Below, in pieces: positions 16,191 to 25,848 of a stretch of DNA of 43,041 bases; position 1 is the stretch's first letter; each line of letters starts with the position of its first letter. Location of the stretch: positions 1-43,041 of the forward strand of contig CACYHB010000013.1 in the NCBI GenBank assembly GCA_902774015.1, in the 5' to 3' direction. Position numbers and translations under genes: made by a program. The stretch comes from Oscillospiraceae bacterium. GTDB taxonomy: Bacteria > Bacillota > Clostridia > Oscillospirales > Oscillospiraceae. A model generated the notes under the pieces. That model worked only from the letters and a program-made list of their open reading frames with translations, had not been told where the DNA came from and ran no database searches.

Positions 16191-16345
16191 TTTTTGAGAT
16201 AAGAGAAATGCTGCTGTCACAGAAGCCGGAAGCGCCCGTCCGCAGCATTCCGTCCGGAGACACCGCGCTTCAAGCGGCAAAACGCCGTATCCGTTCTGAA
16301 CCGGCGCAGAAAGCAGACCTCAGCACTTGAGAAAGGATGATTCTT

Positions 16346-16477
16346 ATGAACAGCTCCTGGATCCGCATGCTCTATGACGCGGGGACCCGGCTGGAGATCC
16401 GGGCCGACCGCTTCATCGAAAACGTTCTCTGGGGAGCGCTGATCCGGCGTTTTCAAAACAGACGCCGGAAAAAATAA
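16346..16477 (+). CDS. Small 43-aa basic protein, unknown
   Basis: Begins MNSSWIRMLYDAGTRLEIRA and ends RRFQNRRRKK; it is likely an amphipathic helix with a strongly basic tail. AAGGA (16333-16337) stands 8 nt before the ATG, and a strong terminator follows 13 nt after the stop. Both support real expression. The upstream 16191-16345 has no other gene. No family recognised. Confidence 0.5.
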   Translation: MNSSWIRMLYDAGTRLEIRADRFIENVLWGALIRRFQNRRRKK

Positions 16478-16490
16478 GCTCTGTACACAA

Positions 16491-16520
16491 AAAAGCTCTG
16501 CGCAGCTGCGCAGAGCTTTT
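16491..16520. terminator. Bidirectional terminator
   Basis: A 30-nt perfect palindrome with a 13-bp stem (AAAAGCTCTGCGC) and loop AGCT, ending in TTTT on either strand. It serves the 43-aa ORF (plus) and the convergent export-protein gene (minus). Confidence 0.85.
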
Positions 16521-16533
16521 GCGTTCTTATTCT

Positions 16534-17013
16534 TCAGAACACGTGGATCACGCCAAAGGTCAGTCCGGTCGTAATGGCGGCGGCGATGCACACGCCCAGG
16601 AAGATGGTCGGAATCGCCTCCCGCACTCGCAGGTTCAAAAAGGCCGCCACCAGCGCTCCCGTCCAGGCGCCGGTCCCGGGCAGCGGGATCGCCACCAGGA
16701 TCAGCAGGCCCCACAGGCCGTAGCGCCGCACCGTTTCCCCTTTTGTGTCCGCCTTCCGTTCCATGCGGCAGATCAGACCGTCCAGCGCTTTCCAGTGCTT
16801 TCGCAGCCAGGCGAAGATCTGCCGGATATAGACGATGATAAAGGGCGTCGGCACCATGTTCCCGAGGATCGCCGCGGTCAGCGCCAGCGGATAGGCAAGC
16901 CCCTGGGCGATGCCGTAGGGCAGCCCCAGGCGCAGCTCCACCACGGGAACCATGGAGATGGCGAAGGTAGTTATGAACTTCCCGAAAACCGTACCGGTCA
17001 GCCAGTCGATCAT
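16534..17013 (-). CDS. Small multidrug-export family protein (COG2426)
   Basis: 159-aa integral membrane protein with about four hydrophobic helices. Family pattern seen: TFAISMVPVVELRLGLPYGI (about residues 16-35), ILGNMVPTPFIIVYIRQIF, and a late RYGLWGLLILVAIPLPGTGAWTGAL (about 103-127). The family is annotated small multi-drug export protein on slender evidence, so the transport role is uncertain. I chose the ATG at 17013: AGGAG lies 7 nt before it, and it fits the promoter at 17045-17073. Confidence 0.85.
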   Translation of the reverse strand: MIDWLTGTVFGKFITTFAISMVPVVELRLGLPYGIAQGLAYPLALTAAILGNMVPTPFIIVYIRQIFAWLRKHWKALDGLICRMERKADTKGETVRRYGLWGLLILVAIPLPGTGAWTGALVAAFLNLRVREAIPTIFLGVCIAAAITTGLTFGVIHVF

Positions 17014-17044
17014 TCCCGTACTCCTATCCATGATTATCGAAGGA

Positions 17045-17073
17045 AGTATATCATACTCGCCCCGGTTTCGCAA
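17045..17073 (-). promoter_or_regulatory. Promoter of the COG2426 gene
   Basis: Minus strand TTGCGA (17068-17073), 17-nt spacer ending TGA, TATACT (17045-17050): an extended -10 promoter about 25 nt above the start codon's leader. Confidence 0.82.
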
Positions 17074-17150
17074 CAAAGGAAAGGATTAAGAACTCTTAAG
17101 TTTTTCTGCGGCAGCGGAGAGCTTCCGTACAGCGCCGCTTTGTGTGCGGC

Positions 17151-17209
17151 AGAGAAACGGATCGCCGCACCGGCGGCTGACGCCGCAGGTACGGCAATCC
17201 GTTTTCTCT
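17151..17209 (-). terminator. Probable terminator of the malQ operon
   Basis: Long imperfect hairpin (AGAGAAACGGAT with ATCCGTTTTCTCT, one bulge, plus GC-rich inner pairing) 16 nt past the malQ stop. There is no long U tract. Confidence 0.5.
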
Positions 17210-17224
17210 TATCGGCCGCGCCGG

Positions 17225-18706
17225 TCATACTCGCCGGTACAGACGGGTGTATTCCCGCAGCTTTCTGGCCAGATCCTTATCGGCCGCGCCGGGCAGCATG
17301 CGCCACTGCCAGTTGCCGCCAAGGGTCCCGGGGCTGTTCATGCGGGCCGAAGCCGGCAGCTCCAGCACGTCCTGCATCTGCACGACAAAGAGCCGGGAGG
17401 CCGTCCCCATGCCGGTGCGGATCATGCCCCAGCACCAGCCCTCCTCCTCGGTGATGCGCATATAGCGCGCAGCAAAGCGGAGGTGCTTTTTCAGGTTGCT
17501 TTTCAGCCAGCCCTTGACCGTCTCGTTATCGTGGGTACCGATATAGCAGACGCTGTTTTCGCAGCAGTTGTGCGGCATATACGGAGCGTCGCCGTCTGCG
17601 TCGAAGCCGAATTCCAGGATCTTCATTCCGGGGAAGCCGGAGTCGGCCAGCAGCTTTTCCACCTCGGGCGTGGTATAGCCCAGATCCTCGGCGATGAACT
17701 CCAGGCCGGAGAACCAGTTTTTCAGTACGCCCACCAGGTCCATGCCCGGCCCGGGCTTCCAGCGCCCGCGGCGGGCGGTCTTATCGCCGTAGGGCACGGC
17801 CCAGTAGCTCTCAAAACCGCGGAAATGGTCGACCCGGATCACATCGTAGAGCTTGCGCGCACCGTCGATGCGCCGGATCCACCAGCCATAGCCGTCGGCT
17901 TTCATCGCTTTCCAGTCATACAGCGGATTGCCCCAGAGCTGACCGTCCTCGGTGAAGGCGTCGGGCGGTACGCCCGCCACCTCGGTGGGGAGATTGTCCC
18001 GCCCCAGCTGGAAGAACTTCGGCTCGCTCCAGACGTCGGCGGAGTCCAGCGCCACATAGATGGGCACGTCGCCGATGAATCGGACGCCCTTTTCATGGGC
18101 GTAGTCCCGCAGCGCCTCCCACTGGCGGAAAAACAGGAACTGGAGGAAGATGAAGAAATCCACATCCTCCCGCAGCTTTTCGCCCCAGGCGACTACCGCC
18201 GCCGGGCGGTGCAGGCGGATGTCCTCGTCCGGCCACTCGGTCCAGCTCAGCATGCCGAAATGGTATTTGAGCGCCATAAAGAGAGCGTAGTTTTCGAGCC
18301 ATGCGGCATTCTCCGTCCGAAAGGCGGCGACCTGCTCTGCGTAACGCTCACGTCCGCGCTCGAAGGCCCGTCGCAGCAGCGGGAAGCGGAAAGCAAACAG
18401 CCTTGCATAATCCGTCCGCTGAGGATCCTCGCCCCACTCAAAGCCGGTGATCTCACTCTTTTTCAGGAGCTTGTCCTTTACGAGCAGATCCAGATCAATA
18501 TAGTAGGGGCTCCCGGCGTAGGTAGAGAAAGCGGAATAGGGGCTGTCGCCGTAGCTGGTGGGTCCCAGAGGCAGCAGCTGCCAGTAGCGCTGTCCGGCCG
18601 CCTTGAGAAAGTCCACAAACTGGAAAGCGCTTTTCCCCATGGTGCCGATCCCGTAAGGGGAGGGCAGAGAACTCATGGGCATCAGGATACCGCTGGAGCG
18701 GTTCAT
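17225..18706 (-). CDS. malQ: MalQ, 4-alpha-glucanotransferase (amylomaltase, GH77)
   Basis: Cytosolic enzyme that transfers alpha-1,4-glucan chains between maltodextrins and releases glucose. 493 aa. It begins MNRSSGILMPMSSLPSPYGIG. Catalytic residues: nucleophile D293 in IRVDHFRGFESYW, acid/base E340 in FIAEDLGY, and stabiliser D393 in YIGTHDNETVKGW. The substrate loop LLPLGPTSYGDSPYS is intact. The TTG three codons upstream is possible, but the ATG gives the normal family N-terminus. It is the last gene of the operon, 31 nt after the permease. This argues that operon B handles maltodextrin. Confidence 0.96.
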   Translation of the reverse strand: MNRSSGILMPMSSLPSPYGIGTMGKSAFQFVDFLKAAGQRYWQLLPLGPTSYGDSPYSAFSTYAGSPYYIDLDLLVKDKLLKKSEITGFEWGEDPQRTDYARLFAFRFPLLRRAFERGRERYAEQVAAFRTENAAWLENYALFMALKYHFGMLSWTEWPDEDIRLHRPAAVVAWGEKLREDVDFFIFLQFLFFRQWEALRDYAHEKGVRFIGDVPIYVALDSADVWSEPKFFQLGRDNLPTEVAGVPPDAFTEDGQLWGNPLYDWKAMKADGYGWWIRRIDGARKLYDVIRVDHFRGFESYWAVPYGDKTARRGRWKPGPGMDLVGVLKNWFSGLEFIAEDLGYTTPEVEKLLADSGFPGMKILEFGFDADGDAPYMPHNCCENSVCYIGTHDNETVKGWLKSNLKKHLRFAARYMRITEEEGWCWGMIRTGMGTASRLFVVQMQDVLELPASARMNSPGTLGGNWQWRMLPGAADKDLARKLREYTRLYRRV

Positions 18707-18737
18707 AGAAATCAACTCTTTTCCTTTCAGGCTTGCA

Positions 18738-19598
18738 TCAGCCCTTCACAGCGCCGGCCGCAACGCCCTTGATAATATGCTTCTGGCAGATGAGATAGAA
18801 GATGATGACGGGGATGATGCTCAGGAGAATGAGCGCCATGGTAGCGCCGAGATCCACCGTTCCGTAGCTTCCTTTCAGGTACTGGATATGGATGGGGATG
18901 GTGCGGTACTCATTAATATCCAGCACCAGATAGGGCAGCAGGTAATCGTTCCATATCCACATGATCTCCAGGATGCCCACGGAGATCATCGTCGGCTTGA
19001 GCATGGGGAACACCACGGAAAAATAGGTTCGCACCGGCCCACAGCCGTCGATCGAGGCTGCCTCCTCGATCTCCAGGGGTATGGACTTGACAAAGCCTAC
19101 AAACATAAAGATCGACAGGCCCGCGCCAAATCCCAGATAGACGACCGGGATCGTCCAGGGGGTGTTGAGGTGCAGGGAGTCCGCCGTCTTGGAAAGCGTG
19201 AACATGACCATCTGGAACGGCACCACCATGGAGAAAACGCACAGATAGTAGACCGCCTTGCAGAAAGCGGAATTTACCCTTGCGATGTACCAGGCCGCCA
19301 TAGAAGTAAAGAGCAGGATCAGTGCCGTGGAGACCACTGTGATCAGCGCGCTGTAGGCCACGCTCTTCCAGAAAGGATAGTTGCCGAAGGTCATCCCCTT
19401 GACGAAATTGGAAAAGCCCGCCCACATCTCTCCGGTGGGGATCGCGAAGGTATCTGTCTTGACGAAGGTGTTGACTTTGAAGGAGTTGATGACCACGCTG
19501 AGTACGGGAAGCACATAGATGATGCAGATGACGGCGAGGACCGCCGACATAACGGTCTTCCGTCTCCGCTCGGCAGCCAGACTGTCCTGTTTCTTCAT
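18738..19598 (-). CDS. Sugar ABC permease, MalG-like (operon B)
   Basis: Membrane subunit of a CUT1-type carbohydrate ABC importer. 286 aa, six predicted helices. The cytoplasmic EAA loop that docks the ATPase is EEAASIDGCGPVRTYFSVVFP (about residues 187-207). The C-terminal motif KHIIKGVAAGAVKG is typical of MalG-type permeases. Its start overlaps the stop of the partner permease by 1 nt (TAATG). No ATPase gene is in this operon; the MsmX-type ATPase at 22171 is the obvious partner. Confidence 0.93.
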   Translation of the reverse strand: MKKQDSLAAERRRKTVMSAVLAVICIIYVLPVLSVVINSFKVNTFVKTDTFAIPTGEMWAGFSNFVKGMTFGNYPFWKSVAYSALITVVSTALILLFTSMAAWYIARVNSAFCKAVYYLCVFSMVVPFQMVMFTLSKTADSLHLNTPWTIPVVYLGFGAGLSIFMFVGFVKSIPLEIEEAASIDGCGPVRTYFSVVFPMLKPTMISVGILEIMWIWNDYLLPYLVLDINEYRTIPIHIQYLKGSYGTVDLGATMALILLSIIPVIIFYLICQKHIIKGVAAGAVKG

Positions 19599-20482
19599 TA
19601 CTGCTGCACCTCCCTTTTGCGGGTATAAGCAAGCTGGGCCAGACCGATGCCTGCCACCAGGATAAAGAACAGCACAGCCTTGGCCTGAGCGACCCCCTTA
19701 GACGCCGAATTGGAATTATAGAAAGTGTTGTAAATATTCAGCGCCAGCATTTCGGTGGTTTTGATGTTGGAGCCGTCGGGCTGGATGATGAAGGGCTGGC
19801 CGCCTGTCAGCGCCAGGTTCTGGTCAAAGAGCTTGAAGCCGTTGGTGAGGCTCAAGAAGGTACAGATCGTAATGGAGGGCATCACGTTGGGGATCGTCAC
19901 GCGGAAGAGCGTCTGCGAGCGGGAAGCCCCGTCGATCTTCGCGGCCTCCAGCATATCCTCGGGTACGGACTGAAGTCCCGCAATGTAAATGATCATCATA
20001 TAGCCGATCTGCTGCCAGCACATGAGGATAATGAGGCCCCAGAAGCCATACTTGGTCTCCATCAGAATGGAGGTCCCGTATCGGGAGAGGATGCCGTCAA
20101 ATATCATGGACCAGATGTAGCCCAGCACGATGCCGCCGATCAGATTGGGCATGAAGAACACCGTGCGGAACAAATTCGAGCCTTTGACGCCCTGCGTCAG
20201 GACATAGGCTGCGGCAAAGCCGAGAATGTTGATAAACAGGAGGCTGACCAGGGCAAAAAGCGCAGTATACCAGAAAGCGTGCATGAAAGTGGGGTCTTTC
20301 AGCGCAGAGGCGTAATTGTCCAGCCCGATGAACTTCGCATTGCGGATCAGCTTGAATTTACAGAAGGACAGGTAGATGCCCTGGAAAAAGGGCCATACGA
20401 AGCCGATGGCGAAGGCGGCCGTGACCGGTCCAAGAAACAGCCAGAACCACCGGCGAAGGGGATTCTTGAAGATACCTTTCAA
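19598..20482 (-). CDS. Sugar ABC permease, MalF-like (operon B)
   Basis: 294-aa membrane subunit, about six helices, short N-terminus (LKGIFKNPLRRWFWLFLGPV), EAA loop EAAKIDGASRSQTLFRVTIP (about residues 183-202). I assign a TTG start at 20482 because AGGGAG stands 7-8 nt before it. The ATG 8 nt upstream leads to an immediate stop, and the longer open frame reaches into the binding-protein gene. It follows the binding protein with a 91-nt gap that holds a strong hairpin. Confidence 0.9.
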   Translation of the reverse strand: MKGIFKNPLRRWFWLFLGPVTAAFAIGFVWPFFQGIYLSFCKFKLIRNAKFIGLDNYASALKDPTFMHAFWYTALFALVSLLFINILGFAAAYVLTQGVKGSNLFRTVFFMPNLIGGIVLGYIWSMIFDGILSRYGTSILMETKYGFWGLIILMCWQQIGYMMIIYIAGLQSVPEDMLEAAKIDGASRSQTLFRVTIPNVMPSITICTFLSLTNGFKLFDQNLALTGGQPFIIQPDGSNIKTTEMLALNIYNTFYNSNSASKGVAQAKAVLFFILVAGIGLAQLAYTRKREVQQ

Positions 20483-20510
20483 ATTGCCATCTCCCTTTTC
20501 TCTAACGGAA

Positions 20511-20538
20511 GCGGGGCGGACGAACCCGTCCGCCCCGC
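20511..20538 (-). other. Hairpin between binding-protein and permease genes (operon B)
   Basis: Perfect 12-bp stem GCGGGGCGGACG / CGTCCGCCCCGC, loop of 4 nt, no U tract. Likely an mRNA-stabilising or processing hairpin that keeps binding-protein message in excess over permease message. Confidence 0.65.
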
Positions 20539-20573
20539 AGGTTTGCTTGTTTTTTTCGATCTGCTTTTCAGAA

Positions 20574-21854
20574 TCAGCCGTTGGCGGCCTTGTACTGAAC
20601 GGCCCAGCCGTCGACGAAAGCGGTCTTGACCTGCTCCCAGTTTTCCTCAGACTGGTCAGCGTTGTAAGCATTCAGCGCGGAAACCAAAGCGGCGCGGTAG
20701 TCGTCCACGTTGGGCTGGTAGTTGGTGGCCCAATCCATGACGTAGCAGCCATCCGCAATGTAGTCGGCAGCGTCGGTCAGGAAGCCGTTCTGGGATTCGG
20801 GGGCATTCTTGTAAGGCAGGATGCCCAGCTGCTCGACCATGATGCCGGCGGCCTCGGGATCGGAGACGAGCCAGACCATGAAGTCCATCGTAGCCTTCTT
20901 ATCCGCCTCGGAGGCGTTGTCGTTGATGGCCCAGCAGTTCTCGGTACCGCAGTTCAGGCCGGCCTTCTCCTCGCCTTCCACACCGCAGTAGTAGGGGATC
21001 ATCGTGGCATTGGGAACAGCCTCGGAAACAGCGGCGTACTCCCAGGAGCCGTTGACAAAGAAAGCAGCCTTGCCGGTCTTGAACTCATTCTCGGCATCGT
21101 GGCCGCCGGTGGCCAGATCCTTCGGGTCGGTCAGGCTGTTGTTGATGCAGAGGTCATACAGGTTCTTGAAGTTCTCCATGTAGTCGCCGGTCAGCTCGGC
21201 GGGGCACTCGGTCCAGCCGCCGGCGTCGCGCTCTTCATAGAAGTACTCGAGGTTGGCCATGTGGCCGGTAAAGCGCCAGGAGGAGGAGCCGTCCATGTCG
21301 GAAGAGGAGAAGGCGTCGAAGCCCAGCTCCTCGGCGCGGGCGTGAATGTCCTCGGCGACGGCCTTCAGGCCCTCGAAGTTCTTCAGCTCGTCCATGCTGT
21401 GGCCGGCCTTCTCGATGAGGTCGGGGTTGACGATGATGCCGTAGCACTCATAGCAGTAGCCGATGGAGACCAGGCGGCCGTCCTCATCATAGAGGTTGTA
21501 GGCGTCGGTGCTCAGCTCGTTGGCAATGGGCGTGTCGGTCAGGTCCATGGCGAACTCACCCCACTCCTTCACGCCAGCCTGGTTGCCGATGATGAAGAGG
21601 GTCGGAGCGGAGGATTTATCCATCTCGGAGGTCAGGGTCTGGCTGTAGGTACCGGAGGCGGCGGTGACAACCTTCACGGGCACGCCGGTCTTCTCGGTGT
21701 ACAGCTTGGCAAGGCCCTGCGCAGCCTCGTCGAGTTCGGGCTTGAAGTTCAGCCAGTAAACAGAGCCTTCATTGTCAGCGTAAGCGGTGCCGCCCACGGC
21801 TGCCAGAGCGAAGACCATGACCAGAGTCAGAACCAGTGCAATGATCTTTTTCAT
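20574..21854 (-). CDS. Extracellular sugar-binding protein (MalE-like, operon B), no lipobox cysteine
   Basis: 426-aa solute-binding protein of the CUT1 class. It delivers an oligosaccharide, probably maltodextrin given malQ in the operon, to the downstream permeases. The signal peptide MKKIIALVLTLVMVFALAAV is followed by GGTAYADNEG. The position where the lipoprotein cysteine is expected (ALAAC-GG) is a GTG valine, and an AYA-D type signal peptidase I site follows. In a Gram-positive this would release the protein unless it is held otherwise. The mature part has the usual binding-protein pattern, including FFVNGSWEYAAV. AAGGAG gives a clear start. Promoter and operator lie upstream. Confidence 0.92.
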   Translation of the reverse strand: MKKIIALVLTLVMVFALAAVGGTAYADNEGSVYWLNFKPELDEAAQGLAKLYTEKTGVPVKVVTAASGTYSQTLTSEMDKSSAPTLFIIGNQAGVKEWGEFAMDLTDTPIANELSTDAYNLYDEDGRLVSIGYCYECYGIIVNPDLIEKAGHSMDELKNFEGLKAVAEDIHARAEELGFDAFSSSDMDGSSSWRFTGHMANLEYFYEERDAGGWTECPAELTGDYMENFKNLYDLCINNSLTDPKDLATGGHDAENEFKTGKAAFFVNGSWEYAAVSEAVPNATMIPYYCGVEGEEKAGLNCGTENCWAINDNASEADKKATMDFMVWLVSDPEAAGIMVEQLGILPYKNAPESQNGFLTDAADYIADGCYVMDWATNYQPNVDDYRAALVSALNAYNADQSEENWEQVKTAFVDGWAVQYKAANG

Positions 21855-21978
21855 TTTGATTTCTCCTTTTCATGTTTTCCTCGCGCTGCGAGGTATGTTC
21901 CATTTATTTTCAAGCCCACGGGAAACCCGGGCGAACCGGCCGTCGTTTCCGCTGGCCCAAAAACCGCAGGAAATGCGA

Positions 21979-21998
21979 AAGAATTATTACAAATTCTT
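21979..21998 (-). promoter_or_regulatory. Palindromic operator of operon B
   Basis: AAGAATT-ATTACA-AATTCTT, a perfect 7-bp inverted repeat with 6-nt centre, starting 10 nt below the -10 box, in the position of a repressor roadblock. A nearly identical copy lies at 27520-27539 in operon A. The 21855-22170 gap also holds the promoter and a small hairpin, and no gene. Confidence 0.7.
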
Positions 21999-22008
21999 TA
22001 ACAGTTTT

Positions 22009-22037
22009 ATTATACTCTCCCTTCCCACCCTTGTCCA
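22009..22037 (-). promoter_or_regulatory. Promoter of sugar ABC operon B
   Basis: Minus strand TGGACA (22032-22037), 17-nt spacer, TATAAT (22009-22014). Identical boxes and spacing occur at operon A. The leader to the start codon is about 150 nt. Confidence 0.85.
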
Positions 22038-22144
22038 CTGCTCCCCCGCCGTCTTTTTATACGAAAAAGATTAAAACATTTTGTGCATTATACTTAGGAC
22101 ATAAGCGGCAGGGGCCGTTCCCAGTAAGACAAGACTACATTGGT

Positions 22145-22162
22145 GGGCGTGTTTCCACGCCC
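22145..22162 (-). other. Small hairpin after the ABC ATPase gene
   Basis: 7-bp stem GGGCGTG / CACGCCC, 4-nt loop, 8 nt past the ATPase stop. The T run lies on the wrong side for a minus-strand terminator, so its role is unclear. Confidence 0.4.
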
Positions 22163-22170
22163 CCAGTTTT

Positions 22171-23292
<1,122 letters not shown>

Positions 23293-23309
23293 ACTGTTAT
23301 CTCCTTTTC

Positions 23310-24179
23310 TCAGCCTTTGACGGCGCCGCCGGTCACGCCTTCGACGTAGTATTTCTGCAGACACATGAACAGGATGGTCACAGGGATCGCGACGATCACG
23401 CCGCCGGCACAGAACATGGTATAGCGCTGGCCGATCATATCCTGCTGCAGCCAGTTCCACATGCCGACCGCCACGTTCATGCCGGAGGAAGTGCCGAAAG
23501 ACACATACTTGGCAAACACGAAGTCGCCCCAGGGGCCCATGAAGGCGGTCAGGACCGTGTAGATGACGATGGGCTTTGCCAGCGGCAGGATGATCTTCGT
23601 CAGCACCTGGGCACGGGTGGCGCCGTCCACGCGGGCCGCCTCATCCAGCGACTTGGGGATCGTGTCGAAGAAGCCCTTGGACACGTAGTAGCCCATACCG
23701 GAGGAGGCGATATAGACCAGGATCAGGCCGGGGACCGCGTTGGCCTGGGTCAGACCCAGATCCTTCAGTACGCGGTAGAGGATGATCATGGTCAGCATGC
23801 CCGGGAACAGGCCGAGGATCAGCATGAATCGCATCAGCCCGTCGCGCATTTTGAAGCGGAAGCGGGAGAGCGTATAGCTCATGCACAGGACGATGACCGT
23901 CTGCAGGACGGCGACGACCAGCGCGATCACGAAGGTGTTGAGATACCAGCGCTTGAAGTCGGAGTTCCACAGGGCGATATAGTTGTCCCAGCCCCAATGA
24001 CGCGGCACGACGTAGCCTACCTGCCAGGTGGATTCCACACGGAAGGACTGCAGAACGATACAGATAAAGGGGATCAGCCACACCACGCTCATGACGATGA
24101 GGACGATATAAACGATCGTGTTGGAGATACGGGCGCTGGCCCTCAGGCCCATGCTCCGCTTTTCAAGTGTTTCATTCAT
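23310..24179 (-). CDS. Sugar ABC permease, MalG-like (operon A)
   Basis: 289-aa membrane subunit with six predicted helices. EAA loop LDEAARVDGATRAQVLTKIIL (about residues 183-203), C-terminal VEGVTGGAVKG. GAGGAGG precedes the ATG, which overlaps the MalF-like stop by 1 nt (TAATG). It pairs with the 513-aa MalF-like subunit. GanQ of galacto-oligosaccharide importers and MalG of maltodextrin importers are both this size, so the substrate remains open. Confidence 0.94.
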   Translation of the reverse strand: MNETLEKRSMGLRASARISNTIVYIVLIVMSVVWLIPFICIVLQSFRVESTWQVGYVVPRHWGWDNYIALWNSDFKRWYLNTFVIALVVAVLQTVIVLCMSYTLSRFRFKMRDGLMRFMLILGLFPGMLTMIILYRVLKDLGLTQANAVPGLILVYIASSGMGYYVSKGFFDTIPKSLDEAARVDGATRAQVLTKIILPLAKPIVIYTVLTAFMGPWGDFVFAKYVSFGTSSGMNVAVGMWNWLQQDMIGQRYTMFCAGGVIVAIPVTILFMCLQKYYVEGVTGGAVKG

Positions 24180-25720
24180 TACTGGAAATCCTCCTCATTC
24201 TTGATCGAGGGCAGCACATTGTAGACCACCAGTGTAATGAGCGCGACAACCACGAAGACCATGATGCCGACCACGGAGGCCAGATAGTACTGGGCCTCGG
24301 GTCCGGTCGTAATCTTGAAGAGCCAGGTGATCAGCAGATCCGTATAACCCACCGAGCCCGCCGCGCCGGAGGCAGCGGCATTGGTAGGCGCGCCGCCGGT
24401 CAGCAGATAGATGACGTTGAAGTTGTTCATATTGCTCGTAAAGCTCGTAAGCAGATACGGGCCGGTGATGAAGAGCATATAGGGCAGGGTGATCTTCGTG
24501 TACTGCTGCCAGGCGTTGGCGCCGTCAATCCGGGAGGACTCATAGAGATCGGCAGGGATGTTCATCAAAATACCGGTGGCGATCAGCATCAGATAGGGGA
24601 TGCCGATCCAGATGTTGATCACGATGACCATGATGCGCGGCAGCAGGGCGTTGTGAGCCTGGCTGCCCCAGAAGTCGATGGCCTGCTTGATCCAGCCCAT
24701 ATTCAACAGAAAACCGTTGACGATGCCGTTTTTGGCGAACATTTTGGAGACGTACAGGAGGGAGATGAACTGGGGAATGGCGATGGTCAGGACCAGGATC
24801 GTGCGCCAGACCTTTTTGAGGCGGATACCCTTCTTGTTGATCATCATGGCCACGAACATGCCGAGGAAGTAGTTGGTGAAGGTGGCGAAGAAGGCCCAGA
24901 TCAGCGTCCAGGTCAGGATCTCGCCGAAGGTGGCGGAATAGTTGGCGCCGCTGCCCGACCAGGTGAGCAGGGTGCGGAAGTTCGCGAGGCCCTGCCAGCC
25001 GAAGAGCGCGTTGTTGTAACCGTCGTGGGTGCCGTCGTAGTTGGTGAAAGCGACCAGGATCATAAAGACGATGGGCATCACCGTGAAGACCAGGATACCG
25101 GTCAGCGGCAGGGCCAGAAGCGTCTTGTAAAACTGCTCGTCCACCAGGCTTCTCAGATCGTCGCCGCTGGTCTTGAGGCGGCGGCCCGCCCTGAGATATT
25201 CCTCGGCGAGTTTGTTCTGTCTGACGTTCAGCCGCCAGGTGTAAAGGAAGGCGACGATGAAGAAAAGCGTCAGAACGCCGTAGAGCAGGATCTTGAAGGA
25301 GTTGTCACCGTAGGTCATGGTATAGGCGTCCAGCACGGCGTTATACTCCTCGTGGGGCCCGATCTTTCCCAGGGAAGGCAGCATGCTGATCCAGTAGCCG
25401 CCGGCGGTGACCATATAGAAAATAAACACGACCTCCATCAGCAGGAACAGCAGGCCGCGCAGCACCTGGCCGCGGGCGATGCTGCCGAAGCCCATCACGA
25501 GATAGGAGGTTTTGGTTTTCCAATCGCCCCGGACAAAGGTCATCACGACGTCGGCGAGCTCGCTGCCGATGCTGACGCCGATGTTTTTGAAGAAACGCCC
25601 GATCGCGAGAAAAAGGTTCGCGATGGCGCGGGGGATCGAAGCGAAAAAGGAAGTCACTTTATACAGGAACTTCTGCCCTTTGCTCAGGCGCAGAAACTCC
25701 AGATCGTTGTATCTTTTCAT
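24179..25720 (-). CDS. Sugar ABC permease, long MalF-like subunit (operon A)
   Basis: 513-aa membrane subunit, as long as E. coli MalF and much longer than the operon B partner. Residues 1-200 hold amphipathic and hydrophobic N-terminal segments (TSYLVMGFGSIARGQVLRGL, then two helices). The transport core runs from about 205, with LPLTGILVFTVMPIVFMILVAF, and the EAA loop is YESSRIDGANAWQQYTKITLP (about 410-430). It is separated from the binding-protein gene by 128 nt with an intrinsic terminator hairpin. This long form is found in MalF and GanP-type systems (family knowledge), fitting either maltodextrin or galacto-oligosaccharide. Confidence 0.93.
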   Translation of the reverse strand: MKRYNDLEFLRLSKGQKFLYKVTSFFASIPRAIANLFLAIGRFFKNIGVSIGSELADVVMTFVRGDWKTKTSYLVMGFGSIARGQVLRGLLFLLMEVVFIFYMVTAGGYWISMLPSLGKIGPHEEYNAVLDAYTMTYGDNSFKILLYGVLTLFFIVAFLYTWRLNVRQNKLAEEYLRAGRRLKTSGDDLRSLVDEQFYKTLLALPLTGILVFTVMPIVFMILVAFTNYDGTHDGYNNALFGWQGLANFRTLLTWSGSGANYSATFGEILTWTLIWAFFATFTNYFLGMFVAMMINKKGIRLKKVWRTILVLTIAIPQFISLLYVSKMFAKNGIVNGFLLNMGWIKQAIDFWGSQAHNALLPRIMVIVINIWIGIPYLMLIATGILMNIPADLYESSRIDGANAWQQYTKITLPYMLFITGPYLLTSFTSNMNNFNVIYLLTGGAPTNAAASGAAGSVGYTDLLITWLFKITTGPEAQYYLASVVGIMVFVVVALITLVVYNVLPSIKNEEDFQ

Positions 25721-25743
25721 AACATTTCCCCTTTTTCCTCTTG

Positions 25744-25783
25744 ATAAAAACTTGGTTGGAGCCGGGAATTGACTCCAACCAAG
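25744..25783 (-). terminator. Internal terminator/attenuator between binding protein and permease (operon A)
   Basis: Perfect 11-bp stem CTTGGTTGGAG / CTCCAACCAAG (25751-25783), followed by TTTTTATC. It is located inside the operon, so it probably reduces permease message relative to binding-protein message. Confidence 0.85.
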
Positions 25784-25848
25784 TACTTACACGGATGCAG
25801 CCAAAGGAATGGATATTCACTTTGGAAGCGTATTCTTCAATTCGATTC

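Noticed and set aside
22086-22095. Second TATAAT on the minus strand above operon B
   Set aside because: No acceptable -35 box at 16-18 nt. The TGGACA/TATAAT pair at 22009-22037 is far better and is duplicated at operon A.
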